A DNA stretch of 64,000 nt from Diploptera punctata (Eukaryota > Arthropoda > Insecta > Blattodea > Blaberidae). Below are positions 21,141-32,326 of this stretch, piece by piece. The translations under genes and the position numbers were made by a program. Below the pieces are notes generated by a model. That model was not told the origin of the DNA. It saw only the letters and a list, made by a program, of their open reading frames with translations, and did not search any database. How positions within the stretch are numbered: position 1 is the first letter of the stretch; each line of letters starts with the position of its first letter. Location: NCBI GenBank assembly GCA_030220185.1, contig JASPKZ010001243.1, positions 1 to 64,000 on the forward strand, read 5' to 3'.

Positions 21141-21413
21141 GACCCGGAGGCTCTTGGGTAGTAGGAGGTTAAGGCTCCCACTTTTTCTAGACAATCGGCA
21201 CTTTTCATGTCAGCCGGGTTGTCAGCCCTGCGTGACGGCCGCCCTTACCCCAGAACAAGCGCCTGGTACTCATTTCCGTTAGAGGCTGAGTCGACCCCGG
21301 GCCATTTTGCGCCAGGGGGTTTGGGTCAGTTTAAAAATCCTGACTCCAACGGGACTTGAACCCTCGACCCCTCCGGCTTGTAGCTCAGTGCCTTAACCAC
21401 TACGCTACGGCTA
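21141..21413 (-). mobile_element. SINE family A
   Basis: Near full-length minus-strand copy. The 3' end GACCCGGAGG... is at the left, ATGTCAGCCGGGTTGTCAGCCCTGCG is inside, and the tRNA head complement GGACTTGAACCCTCGAC ... CCTTAACCACTACGCTACGGC is at the right. It matches the TSD-defined copy at 1123-1419. No clear TSD here. Confidence 0.82.
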
Positions 21414-21877
21414 GTATAAAAATATATATTATTTTTATTATCATAATAAAAAGTGATTTGTTTGTTATAAGTCGTTACAAACTGTCAATTACAGCCTTTT
21501 TCATGAATCTCGACCGACGTTTTCCCCATTTTTACATATTGGACACAGTAAAATCATTAATCAAGTTTTTTTAACTCATCTTTTTTAACTTCCATTTATC
21601 TTCCCTTAATTCAAGACAGCCTCTCAATACATTTGTTAAATTTAAACTACCAAATATTTAAATTACTTTAATATATTACGTATAATTATTTAATTTCATG
21701 CTATGCTTCGTTTCAGCAATTTATGATTATACAAAGCGTCGAAAAATGGATCGCGTTGCCTACTGTAATATTCACTAAAACGGACGAAACTTTCAACTAT
21801 ATATGAATAAATCATGTAAAACTAAATCATTTTTCAAGAAACAAACAAAGATAATTAATAAATCTATAATTCTAACT
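21414..21877. other. Unannotated AT-rich spacer
   Basis: No feature recognised. Confidence 0.35.
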
Positions 21878-22048
21878 CAATGGGCAGTATCCAACCACGG
21901 AGATTCTTAGCCGTGCAGACATGATCACTCTATATGCCTATATCCTACCAGGAGTTAAATATTTCCAATCATCTCCTTATAATTTACCTACCTAAAATTA
22001 TAGTTAATTATATTCTCTCACCTCATTCGTGGCCTATCTTATCAGTAA
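21878..22048 (-). mobile_element. RTE-like family 1, very degraded copy
   Basis: Plus-strand CTCAATGGGCAGTATCC, CATGATCACTCTATATG and TTCTCTCACCTCATTCGTGG match the complement of the family-1 3' 170 bp in order. It is much more diverged than other copies. Confidence 0.6.
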
Positions 22049-22309
22049 AAACCGATTGATATTATATTAATAAATTAATATCATCAATACATATTTCAAC
22101 ATGAATATAGATATAAAGCACGGTTTCACTTTAAAAAATGTATTTTTAATAGTTTTAATACAATATTTTATATTTTATTCTGTCAATTGGTAATACTGAT
22201 TGAAACGATATTCATTTGCTTCAATGTTACAAGTAATAATCTAAATGGATGACAAAAGTTTCATAACTGGAAGTTTATGTATTATTAATTTTTGTCACAT
22301 ATTTTGTAT

Positions 22310-22834
22310 CTTTTGATGTCCCAACTCCTTTCAAAAAACGTTAAGCTGAAAAATATAAAACTATTATTCTAACCAGTTATATTATATGGATGCGAAACAT
22401 GGACTCTTACTTTAAGGGGGGAAGGAGATTACGAGTACTTGAGAATAAAGTTCTTAGGAAAATTTTTGGACCAAAGAGAGATGAACAGACAGGTGAATGG
22501 AGAAGGACTACATAACGATGAAACTACAATGGTCTTTATGGGAAGCCAGATATAATAAGAACAGTTAAGTCTCGTAGGACTGCGATGGGCAGGACATTGT
22601 TGCCGCGTATGGGGAATGAAAAACGTGCATGGAAACTTCTTGTAGGAAAGCCAGAAGGAAAACACCCTGTTGGTAGACCAAGAATGAGGTGGGAGAACAA
22701 CATTAACTATGATTGAGGGAAGTAGATTATACAGGAATGATTGGAAAGCATTAGCTCGGGATAGGGTGTATGGAGAGCTTATGTCCGCGCGGCCATGAAC
22801 CTACGGGTTCGATAGTGCCAGTGAGTTAGTTAGT
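22310..22834 (+). mobile_element. RTE-like family 1 with 10-bp TSD
   Basis: Begins at the TGATGTCCCAACTCC block and runs through CETWTLTL, FGPKRDEQTGEW, the LVGKPEG and GRPRMRWENNINYD regions to the conserved end and a short tail. Flanked by TATTTTGTAT at 22300-22309 and 22835-22844. Several one-base indels (for example near 22502 and 22578) disrupt the frame. Confidence 0.83.
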
Positions 22835-22849
22835 TATTTTGTATACCCT

Positions 22850-23669
22850 ACACCCTTAAAAACACCCTTTGTAGTGAAAAACGTGAAAAAGTGACCTTTT
22901 TACACTTAAATGGCTTACGCTGCCTAAACCATAGCAAATGCACAAAATTAATCTACACAGAATTGTACAAAAAAGTCCAGAACAGTATATGTTTATCTTT
23001 TACAGATAATACACAATAGCCATTTTTGTCTTTCATTGATGCCAAGGACATCGGGATAAGTAGATTCCCGGGCAAGCATCGGGCTTTTTGCAAAATGTTC
23101 AGGATTTTTCCCGGAAAGGTTATAGGTATAAGAGAATTTATATGCTCAAGCCCTTTACCCTGAAAATCACCTTCTGTAATGAAAAAAAAAAAAACGTGAA
23201 AAATGTCGCTTTTTTTCTAAGGTTAAATGGCTTACGCTGCCTAACCCGTATCAAATACAAACAAAATATTGTACACAGAATTAAATATCTCAAAACTCTC
23301 TACAGAAAAGTCCGCGACAGCATATATTTACCTTTTAAGGATAACTCACAATAATAATTTTTGTCTTTCATTGATGCCAAGATGATCGAGATAACTGGAT
23401 TCCCGGCAAGCATAGCACCGCACGGCGGGTATTATTTTATGGACAACTCAAAATAACGAATTTTGCCTTTCAGTTCATTATGCCAAGTACATCGGGATGC
23501 GTAAATTCCCGGGCAACGCCGGGTATTCAGCACGGGATATCTATAAAATAATAACGATATAAATTTATAACGATATAAATTTAAATTTATTTTCCTTTTA
23601 CGTAATCAACTAAATGCAAAAAACACATCATTTATTTAGGTGTAGCAGCGCATGCCGGGTATTAGCTAG
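22850..23669 (+). mobile_element. Helitron-like repeat with internal tandem units
   Basis: Ends at ATTAGCTAG (CTAG at 23666-23669) followed by T, matching the CTRR-then-T ending of Helitrons. A CCCGG...CCGGG stem lies at 23508-23523. Internally, a unit of about 280 bp occurs twice (about 22860-23085 and 23140-23405), each with GTGAAAAA...TGGCTTACGCTGCCTAA and TTTTTGTCTTTCATTGATGCCAA, and a partial third unit follows. The minus-strand copy at 56570-57118 supplies the 5' TC end. No helicase is encoded. Confidence 0.55.
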
Positions 23670-24710
23670 TAAACTTATATAAATTGCAAGTATTAAGTTA
23701 TTTTACGAGTACGTTTGAAATATCTAGATTGAAGAGAAACTGAGGTCGTAAACATCTCAATTGAATCATGCAATATGAAAAGGTCCCAACTTCAGAAAAC
23801 TAAATTTTATTAGAGGAGGTGATTTTTTTCTCTTCCTATTCTCCTCACTGAATTGAGAAATCTATGTTTAATTTAAAGAATGTGCAGTTAATTGGTCTAT
23901 TTTCGACGAGGAGTAGATGTGTGACAACCTCAACTATAGTTTAAACTTTAAAAAATAAAACAAAAAATATAAAAAATTGGAGTTGGGTTTTTTCAAGTTG
24001 GATAATTCAATTAACCCATAATACTTCATTGCCAACATTTACAGCATAAATATCACTCTTGTTTGTAATTACTAAATCAATAAAAACCCATGATGCGTAT
24101 TATTTGTATTTTAATGCAGGATATGGTATGTAAGAGTGCGTATCGAAGAATATAGTAGGCTATGTAAATAATTATATTTCTTGAAATGCTGTGGTCAGTA
24201 GAGCAGTAAGAATCGTCATGAATATGTAATACATACACAGCGGCTTATGAATAAAGATGGTGTTGTTGCGGAGTGTTGCTATACTTGTATCGATTCACTA
24301 TATCGCTCGCGCGCATGCTCATTTCACGCTCGCTTTCTTAACCGAAACACTACTGGTCAGAACTTAACGTATTCGCAAACTCTATTTAAAAAATAATGAT
24401 ATACAGATGACAACGTTGAAGCCCGTTAAATATGATTTGAAGGTTATTATTTAAATTGATTATGCAAATATAAGCTTATACTGCTATGTTTATTCAACTA
24501 CACAACAATGAGATACAATAATCAATGTACTGTACCCCTAAATTAGAAATTTTCACTCATGAAACTTACGGAAGTCTATTAGAAATAAGTTGTATCACCA
24601 ACACCTGTTTCTGGATATTTTATACTTTAAAAATATACTACTACATTTAATTAGTGTCATTTTATTCTTTCTTATCTACATGTCACTGTATAAAATTGTA
24701 TTTTTAATAT
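23670..24710. other. Unannotated AT-rich stretch
   Basis: No gene recognised. A GC-richer patch near 24290-24345 (TCGCTCGCGCGCATGC) carries no open frame I can support. Confidence 0.4.
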
Positions 24711-25500
24711 AAACTAAATATATGGTCATAAATAGAACTATATTGTATAATGGAAGAGGACAATTAATGACAAATGCTAGAATGTTCAAGAAGTGACTAA
24801 ATTCAAATACCTAGGAACAATAATTAAAAACAGAAATGAGCTCAGAAGAAATTAAACATGGACTCAATTCTGGAAATGCGTGGTATTATGCATTACAGGG
24901 ATCCTTGTCGTCAACCTCTCTAAAAAAAACATTAAACTGAACTATATAAAACTGTTATTCTTCCAGTTAAAATACGTGGATGAGAAACATGGACTCTTAG
25001 TTTAAGGAGGCGAAATGTTACGAGTATTATACAATAAAGTTCTTAGGAAAAGTGTTTGACCAAAGAGAGATGAAACAGACAAGCGAAAGAAGAAGAGTAC
25101 ACAATATTGAGCTACATGATCTTTATGGGAAACCAGGCGTAATAAGAAGAGTTAAATCTCGATGAGCAGGATATGTGGCACGAATGATAAATGAAAGAAG
25201 AGCATGGAAACTCTGTAGGAAAACCAGAGGGAAAGCGTCCAATAGGCAGGCCAAGAATGAAGTTGGAGAGAAGTTGAGAGAAGTAGATTTTTCTCTTCTT
25301 CTTCCTTCCAAGTATTAGGCCAAGGCCTGTTACGATCCTATAAAAAATTTCCCTCCCAGCATTTCATAGGATGGCCCCAGAGAAGTAGTAGATTATAAGG
25401 AAATGATTAGTAAACATTAGCTTCGGATTGGGATATATGGAGTGCTTATTTCCGCGCTCCCACGAACCTGCGGGTTGGATTGTGCCACTTAATTAGCTGG
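24711..25500 (+). mobile_element. RTE-like family 1, longer degraded copy with an internal insert
   Basis: Starts at the AAACTAAATATATGGTC block (KTKYMV), includes FKYLGTI, the HGLNSGNA block and a CETWTL-like region. It continues through the tail domain to the end near GCGGGTTGGATTGTGCC. An unrelated insert of about 95 bp at about 25291-25385 interrupts the WENNINYDLREV region, with AGAAGTAGAT/AGAAGTAGTAGAT on either side. Heavily mutated. Confidence 0.75.
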
Positions 25501-25624
25501 TTATGTATTTAATATACTAATACATAGACCAGGTATTAATAACATAAGACCACGATTACATAGAATATATAGCAAAAAATTTAAAAGAAGAATATGAGAA
25601 ATGGGGGCTTTATACAAATATAGA

Positions 25625-25850
25625 GAAAGCTAGCAGTAGTAGTAGGACTTTATTAGACTAAAAGTAATATACATACAATATTATTTACAAATATGGATCG
25701 CACGGGCAGTAAGCCGTAAGTGCTGTTGGCAGTCCGTTACAATAAGCAATATTTGACAATAGTATAAAAGAAAAACAAAAAAAAACACAATTATATTACA
25801 TTACATAATAATACAATATTATTATACATTAATTAAGTTATGTAGAATTA
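25625..25850 (-). mobile_element. Non-LTR 3' UTR repeat, family D
   Basis: Plus strand reads AGTAGTAGTAGGACTTTATTAGAC...GGGCAGTAAGCCGTAAGTGCTG...CAGTCCGTTACAATAAG. This is the complement of the 3' end at 36600-36770 that follows a coding fragment, so it is a 5'-truncated, UTR-only copy with a (TAC)n tail. Confidence 0.7.
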
Positions 25851-25935
25851 TTAAGAATTAATGGTATTGCAATTTTGATAACGTGTATTTATTCATGAAT
25901 GAGTGTGTTTCTTATTTTCAGCGTTATATATATAT

Positions 25936-25985
25936 AGACTCGAGTTCAAATCCCGACTCAAGCATTCTTTTTATTTTCATATCAT
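25936..25985 (+). mobile_element. Fragment of tRNA-like repeat, family D-tRNA
   Basis: GACTCGAGTTCAAATCCCGACTCAAGCATTCTTTTT matches the 3' half of the tRNA-like units at 55803-55876 and 56228-56303, followed by ATTTTCATATCATATATATA as in those copies. Confidence 0.7.
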
Positions 25986-26147
25986 ATATATATATATATA
26001 TATATTATATAATTATATAGTATATTAATTACAATGAATAAAAATACATTAAAATATGGAATGTAAATTCCATGTACATATAACATTTTATACGATAATA
26101 ATAATAATAATAATAATAATAATATAATAATAATAATAATAATAACA
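25984..26147. repeat. (TA)n and (AAT)n microsatellites
   Basis: TA run at 25984-26005 and (AAT)n at about 26094-26145 with one interruption. Simple repeats. Confidence 0.85.
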
Positions 26148-26204
26148 TTAGTAATATAATAAACTATACGGAAAACACCAATCAATGTAGCCTATGTATG
26201 TAGT

Positions 26205-26530
26205 TATAGAGTGCTCTTGTCACTTAGCGAACCCAAGTTCGAATCCCGGTCGGGACAAGTTTCGTAGGTGATGTTTTTTTTTCAGGGTTTTTTCCTCACC
26301 TGTAAACGCAGAAGTCAGGACACTTTAAGGCCCAAACGGTCCCCAGATATCATCTGGCCATCATTATCAGCATTAACATATACATTAAGTTCAGGATTAA
26401 GGTCTATTTTGGCACATTATATCACCATCATCGCTTATCATATCATGGGGGCAGCATAACTCCGTCGACAGGCGCCCCAACCTCAGAAGTGGGTTACAAA
26501 AACGCCATGTTAAGAGAGAATAACGCCGAA
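26205..26530 (+). mobile_element. SINE family B variant 2, near full length
   Basis: Head with B box GTTCGAATCCCGG (26231-26243), body TTTTTTCCTCACCTGTAA and GGCCCAAACGGTCCCC, and the variant-2 end GGGGGCAGCATAACTCCG ... CCTCAGAAGTGGGTTACAA. It is the reference for reading the split copy at 16993-17845. Confidence 0.8.
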
Positions 26531-26739
26531 ATTACCTATTTATTCCCATTAAACGTGAGTCCACAAATTAATCATATAAGACGTAATGTCAATTTCACTG
26601 TTTGGGACTAGCTGATAGTAAGTGTCAATTCTACACAAACCATCAGGGTCTTATTCAATCGGATAATTTCAGGTATGTAACCACCTAAACAATAGCATTA
26701 TGCCGGCTATCATGATAGATAACGAACAAATTTCTTATG

Positions 26740-27336
26740 CCGACGTAGAGAAACATAATATCTGTGTATAGGAGAAGAAATGGAAAATACAAATTTCAAC
26801 AATGAAAGAAGAACTAAAACCTAGTATTGAATGCACTTCTTTATGAACAAAATTAGACCGTTCAGGTGATGACATAGTGGAAATTAAATATAGAATCGCA
26901 CAAACGAAACCAAGCAATAAATGCTTTAAACTCTGTTTGGTGGAGCAAGAATATTACAAAAAAATTGAAAATTATAAATATATCAAACCATAATTCAGGG
27001 CATTTTAATATACGGTGCTGAAGTTTGGCAAATTCCTACCAGGGAAATAAAAATAATTTTAAGTACTGAAATGGATGTTTTAAGAAGATCAGCTGGAAAA
27101 TCTAGAATGGATAGAATACGAAATAAAGAAATGAGGGAAATTATGGGTGTACAAGAGGAGCCGGTCATCATAGACATTATAGAAAAGAAAATATTACAGT
27201 GGTATGACCATGTGATTGCCTAAACGTTTTATGGAATTGATCTCAATGGAAAGGAGGAAGAGAGGAAGACTTAAGAAACTTGGATAGAAGGGGTACAAGT
27301 GGCTATGAATATCAGAGTATGGAAGGAAAGATCAAT

Positions 27337-27400
<64 letters not shown>
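26740..27400 (+). pseudogene. RTE-like family 3 tail with (GA)n
   Basis: Shifted frames retain LNSVWWSKNI, a ...IYGAEVW-like block near 27010, STEMDVLRRSAGKSRMDRIRN near 27060-27120, EVMGVQEEPVI near 27140 and a WYDHV block near 27202. This order parallels ALNGI..YGSE.W..ATEMDGLRRS..ISR..RIRN..QWYGHV in the 32327-33400 and 39430-39820 copies. It ends in (GA)n at 27336-27400, probably an expanded 3' tail. Confidence 0.6.
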
Positions 27401-27403
<3 letters not shown>

Positions 27404-27608
27404 TGGCGTTTGGTTTTCTGAAGACGGCGTCAGCGGCCATGATACCGGATGATGATGATGATGATGAACTAATACATAATACATATGGTTGTAGAAAGGA
27501 TAACATAATTGAAGAAAAGAATCTACAAGAGAGGAATGGGCATGTAGAAGAAATCAGAGGAAAATAATAAGACTCAACTTTTTTGATACATTATTAATCT
27601 TCTAATAA

Positions 27609-27650
27609 ACCTCTCTCTCTCTCTCTCTCTCCTCTCTTCTCTCTCTCTCT
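27609..27650. repeat. (CT)n microsatellite
   Basis: Imperfect CT run close to the (GA)n at 27336-27400. The two are mutually inverted. Confidence 0.85.
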
Positions 27651-27892
27651 ACCTTAGGTTAACCTTCACAGGTACGCTTACATGCTCCATACCTCCCGAG
27701 CATTGAAGGAGCACGATCTATGGGGAGAATATTTTAAACTCTGGATCATACATGTAGTTTTGTGACCACACAAGGACATGGACGGTCTCCCTGGATGAAT
27801 GATCAGTTAAATGTCAGGACCATCTCAGAGACAAGACGAAGAGATCACTATTCACTCAATCATTTACACCAAGCGAATATCATATTAATGAC

Positions 27893-28045
27893 TGTGATGG
27901 TCAAGTGATGTTCGGGATCAATTATGCCTTAAATGTTCTTGACATTTGTCATACAGGTGAAAAAAAAATCTCACCCAGAAAACTTGTTCCAACCAAGGAT
28001 CAAACCTGGCCCGCTACGTTAACTTCAGACCACAATGGTAGACTA
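27893..28045 (-). mobile_element. SINE family B, head half only
   Basis: Minus-strand copy from the CTGACATTTGTC block to the tRNA head. The plus strand shows GATCAAACCTGGCCCGCT in place of the B box complement, so the box is mutated. Followed by (AAT)n at about 28049-28095. Confidence 0.7.
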
Positions 28046-28046
28046 T

Positions 28047-28085
<39 letters not shown>

Positions 28086-28139
28086 GTAATAATAAATATA
28101 AATCACAATAATAATATAATACTAGTTTTTTTTCAATTT

Positions 28140-28392
28140 GTTATCCATCTTTAGTAATCTGCCCGAAGGCAGGTCTTTCACTGCAATCATAGCATTTTCA
28201 TCTTATGCTTGCAGCTTTACTAGGGAATTGAGCTGTGGTAGCTTCCCGTTGCTTCCCACACCGATGAAGGATGGCGATTATGATGATGATGATGACGATG
28301 ACGATGATGATGATGATGATAAGGATGATGATAACGATGATGCCCAATTGATTTCTGGGACCGTTTGGGCTTTAAAGGTTCCTGATATTTAT
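28140..28392 (-). mobile_element. SINE family B, 3' half with expanded GAT run
   Basis: Plus strand carries CTGCCCGAAGGCAGGTCTTTCACTGC, the CTTTACTAGGGAATTG block and a GATGAT/GACGAT expansion (28280-28345), then GGGACCGTTTGGGC. The tRNA head is absent. The Asp-rich 115-codon frame here is an artefact of the expansion. Confidence 0.78.
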
Positions 28393-28468
28393 AATTTCGT
28401 TATAGCCTTACCTAATGAAATTAACATAGAATATTCTAAAGAATTATTTAATAACCAACTATCTAATA

Positions 28469-29782
28469 CGGAGGGTTGTTTCTGATCTCTGATAACAAAT
28501 GATTTTTAAGTTTTACCTTGAGAAAAGCTGTGTCTCTACCATCGAGCATGCTCTATTTGACGCCCCTTCACCCGAGCTATGGTTCGGCATCGGAGTTTCC
28601 ACTGCAGAAGACTCTTACGCAGCACAGCCATGTCTAGAAGTTCCCACTCCTCTTTACAGGCTTTCCAGAGACCGTCTATTGTTCGAGGACGCCTGTTTCC
28701 CAGTGCCCTTTTGAAGAGTCAAAAGACGCAAAGTCCATCGGTGATGCATCAGGAGACTTCACTGGGATGTTGCTGAATGGAATAGCATGTATTCCAGTTT
28801 TCCTGCTCCATTTCTCCAGGAATGTCAGGGTTGAACCCGACGAGTGACCGGAGGCCTTGTCTTGGTGCACCCAGACTTGTGTTTTTGTCTGTACCATAGA
28901 GAGCTGGGATTTCAGTCTGGTAAATTGGGGTGAGAACTTCTTCCTGGTAGTAGGCCTACTGGGAGTTGATTTTGGCCTTTTTAGCTACTCTACGAATTGT
29001 CAGTTTTTCATTGTAGCAATATCCCGCGATGACCATAAATCCCTTGGAGAAACTTTCTCTGCATTCGGCATAACCACTTTTGAATTTTTTTTTTCCATCC
29101 CTTTCTCTATAGTAAATTGCCCGGGATTTGTTGCAGTCTCCTAGACAAACATAAGCTTCATCAAGTGTGACCAAACATAATATTTTTCTCCTGTCAGTTG
29201 CTTTTCATAGAGTTTCCTGCTGTTGGTGCAGCGTTCGGCAGTGTGACCTGGCAACAATTTATGAACCCTGCTTTTGTGGCGCTTTTCTATGTTTAAATCT
29301 TTTGTTTATTATGGTGTTTACAGTTTTAATGGATATTCCCAATATGTTCGCAATCACCCTTTGTGTGGCAGGGTTACCACCAGAGATAAGGGCCTTGACC
29401 TTTCTGATTACATTTGGGGTGCAGGTGGTAGCAGGTCGTGGATTTGCCTGTTTTTTCCCCCCTTTGGAATTAATCCCAAACGACCCTTTCACTTTTCATT
29501 AAGCACTGAGCTAATTCCACACTTTGACACCACAAAATTACGTTTTCTGCAAGCCTCATTAATCATGGAATAATTATAATTAGAGTTGGAAAGGGCAGTA
29601 ATGTACCCTTCCCAAAACGGGTCTTTATGCTTAGGCATTATGAGAGCAACATGCGTGCGAGTGTAACAGAAGCAGCACGCTGACTGGTTTGATCACCTCG
29701 CAAACTCCAGTCCTGATGACTGCCACTCCAACGTCACAATCTACTTGGCAAATCGTTCTCAGAGATCGGAAACAACCCTCCG
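28469..29782 (-). mobile_element. Mariner-like DNA transposon, both ends present
   Basis: 1,314 bp bounded by inverted repeats of about 30 bp. The left end starts CGGAGGGTTGTTTCTGATCT (28469); the right end is the complement of CGGAGGGTTGTTTCCGATCT (ending 29782). TA lies at both junctions (28467-28468 and 29783-29784), the target duplication of the Tc1/mariner superfamily. The transposase gene fills the interior on the minus strand. The short, matching ends suggest a moderately recent insertion that has since lost its coding frame. Confidence 0.88.
28536..29638 (-). pseudogene. Mariner-like transposase, frameshifted
   Basis: ATG at 29638-29636, terminal TAG at 28538-28536, about 367 codons overall, a normal length for the family. 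A helix-turn-helix region follows the N-terminus (ATQRVIANILGISIKTVN, 29320-29390). The catalytic Asp residues appear in TLDEAYV (near 29160), HQDKASGH (near 28855) and KSPDASPMDF (near 28745). I count 36 residues between the second and third Asp. Breaks: a one-base loss near 29493, stops near 29260 and 29205, and frameshifts near 28955, 28800 and 28705. It would cut and paste DNA if intact; it is dead here. Confidence 0.85.
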
Positions 29783-29814
29783 TACACCTCACTGATAGAA
29801 TTATTTTGAGAATT

Positions 29815-30215
29815 AATAAATTTATATTTATGAAAATAATATTAAATTAACAAATACTTTCATTTGTTTAAATATTGTATGACCGTAAAATTAGTTTTCT
29901 ATATCTTATTATTTTTCTTTTGTTTTTATATAGGGCGCTACATTAGACAGGGACAGTCTACCAACAATTTAATTTATCTTTCTTGAATACATTTCATTAT
30001 TAGTTTTAGTCTTAATCTTAACTATTATTAACTGATTGTATTATAGATCGTAATATAATAGATATCGTATTGATCAAATCTTCATTTCATATTTAATATT
30101 AGAGTTAATTATGATTGATATATTCTAATGTAACATGTGTTTGTCCTGGTGAGTGGAAGAGAAGGCCACATGACCATAACTCCATCAGGCTAAATAAATA
30201 AAAATAAAAATATAC
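29815..30215 (+). mobile_element. Non-LTR 3' UTR repeat, family C
   Basis: About 400 bp shared, in opposite orientation, with 58917-59320. Shared blocks: GTATTATAGATCGTAATA, TTTAATATTAGAGTTAAT, TGTTTGTCCTGGTGAGTGGAAGAGAAGGCCAC and the end CATCAGGCTAAATAAA. The minus copy ends in (GATTA)n. Non-coding; an untranslated retroelement 3' end is the best reading. Confidence 0.65.
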
Positions 30216-30651
30216 TCAGATTGCCAGTGTATTTTTATGTTAAATTTATAAATTAATTTTCCTAAATGCTTACTATTAAATTAACACCTAGCTACCCACC
30301 TTATGTCTCATTTATTATATTCTGAGTAGAAAGTAGAGAAATTCTAGGTATTCTGTAGTACTTCAAATCAGTGTTTTAAGTGCAAAGTGGTCATTTTAAA
30401 TTTATTTTAACATCTCTTAACACAATAATAGAGACCACTTAAACATGTAATGGTATATTTAAATATAAAAAACTCCGTCCTCACGAATTGTATAAAATGA
30501 ACGAATTCCTCAGCAACTGGAATTTATGGTCCGATTATATGGTTCAACGGAACATATACGCATTTCTTTTGATAATTAATTCGCATGTATTACGTTGCAA
30601 GAAAACTAACATAGCGGCAGCGAAAGTGATTTTTTATATCATGGCTTTCTT
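30216..30651. other. AT-rich spacer
   Basis: No feature recognised. Confidence 0.35.
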
Positions 30652-31560
30652 CAGAACGCCATAACAACTATGGAAGAATGGTGTAAGACCCACAGCTTCT
30701 ATATAAACAAAGAAAAAACAGAAATGATGGTTTTCAGAAACGGAGGAAAGATCCCTACCACAACAGAAATAAAACCGGACAAAGGTAACATCAAAATAGT
30801 AAAGGAGTTTAAATATCTAGGCATTACTTTACAACCCAGTGGAAGGAGCTTCACAAAACACTTAGTAGAAAGATCAACGCAAGCAATAATGACAATAAAT
30901 GATATACGCAATATACAAGCTTTAAGCCTGGAATCAGCGATGAAACTATTCAATGCAAAGATCCTCCCAATAATAACTTACGGGATAGAAATCATATGGC
31001 CACATCTCACAGAAGCTAATCTCAACACGCTGGAAGAAGTGAAAGCTACATACATAAAAAGAGTAATAGGAGTATCAAAAACGACAAGAGGCCGTCTAGT
31101 GTACCTACTGGCAAGGGATACTTTCCTTATCAAGGACTTGAAAACAGCATACCTACTATCAACCACAGAACCCTATGAACATGCGCTACAAAGACTACGC
31201 AGGAAAAGAGAGGAAGTATGACCGGAATTCTTCAGCACCGGAGCGATGATAGACAGGAACTGGACAGCAGCAAATTTCCAGATACGACACGTCATCACAA
31301 GATTAAACGTGCATGGGTTCCATCACCCAATGTGTAGAGATAAAACATTCCATGACCCGAAGACCTCATGCATATGCGAAGTATGTGAACAGAAATGCGA
31401 AAGATATCACATCGAAACATGTACACAAAAAACAAAAACAATTAGTGAGTACTCAAGACAAAGCTAAAGTGTTAGTGATTGTTAAAATGGTGTGTTATCA
31501 CCTTTGCACATATGTGCGCAATCCATGTATATATATCTCATGGCTTTCAGATGAACTCCC
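30652..31560 (+). pseudogene. Non-LTR polyprotein C-terminus with Cys/His motif, one in-frame stop
   Basis: One reading frame runs 30670-31467, broken only by TGA at 31219-31221; the reading continues in the same frame after it. It starts just after the catalytic palm: INKEKTEMMVFRNGG, then FKYLGITLQPSGRSF and LPIITYGIEIIW. It ends with CEVCEQKCERYHIETC, a zinc-knuckle-like Cys-Cys-His-Cys motif (about residues 236-251 of the frame). A second copy of the last part lies at 53640-53960. 5' truncated. The clade is not RTE-like by its C-terminus and I leave it unassigned. Confidence 0.75.
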
Positions 31561-31814
31561 ACATTTAATTGTTCAATTTTGCTAATATTTTGAGTATTTC
31601 TTTCACGTTTTATTGCTATGGTTATACCGAGCTCCGTTGCGAGAAGTAGAAAATTTCAGTCGCTGAAACTATTTTTAAATTTTTCTTCAGGTGATCCCTC
31701 AGTTCTGAAGATCCTATGTTGTTCATTAACGATCTTTACCTTTATTCCCTTAATTAATTACTACATCCCGAGATTGGTTGCAGAAATATATTGCGCAAGA
31801 GGATAATATATTTA

Positions 31815-32060
31815 TTTATTTAACTGGTTTCACAATGTATCACAACACATTCTGTGCCCAATTAATCTATTGTCATTCGCCTCCACATCTCTCTGTTATT
31901 CCAGTCTTCATCGTCCAATCCCTTTTCATCTATGCTGCTCACAACACCAGCAATTAACGTTATTTTTAGCCGCCATTTTCTTCTTCCACCAAGTGGCACC
32001 CATTTTAGTATTTTCCTTCTTAATCTGTCTTCCATGATTGTTTTTACTTTAACATACCAT
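31815..32060 (-). pseudogene. RTE-like tail, family 4b
   Basis: Minus strand encodes an EDRLRRKILKWVPLGGRRK block and then DWNNREMWRRMT-like residues in shifted frames (near 31870-31910). The related fragment at 48470-48665 shares KMTENKFLRKNTEMG..WW. Degraded. Confidence 0.55.
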
Positions 32061-32072
32061 TTTAATTACTAT

Positions 32073-32326
32073 CATCATCATCATCCTTCACAGATTAGGT
32101 CTTTGCCTGTTCCGATCTCACATCTGTTCAGCCTAACGTTTTCTTGGTCTTCCTACCGATCTTCGTTCTCCAAGATTATACATCAGTGCCATCTTTGGTA
32201 TCCTATCCTCTGTGATTCTATGCAGATATTCTAGCTAATTGTTCCTGTGTTCTTCTATTTGTTAAATAAGTGGTTGTACTTTTAGTTCATCTCTAATATT
32301 ATAATTTCTAATATGTTCTTCTCTCG
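32073..32326 (-). pseudogene. RTE-like tail with GRPR-type end
   Basis: Minus strand in broken frames gives an ILEIGRKTKKTLG-like GRP block and the end EIGTGKDLICEG. Its plus-strand neighbour (CATCATCATCATC near 32075) would be the GAT-rich 3' tail. Overlapping frames on the plus strand are spurious. Confidence 0.5.

Noticed and set aside
26268..26459. 63-codon frame starting MMFFFQGFF
   Set aside because: Body of SINE family B variant 2, no coding meaning.
28138..28485. 115-codon Asp-rich frame
   Set aside because: It is the complement of the SINE family-B (CAT)n region; the Asp run is GAT expansion.
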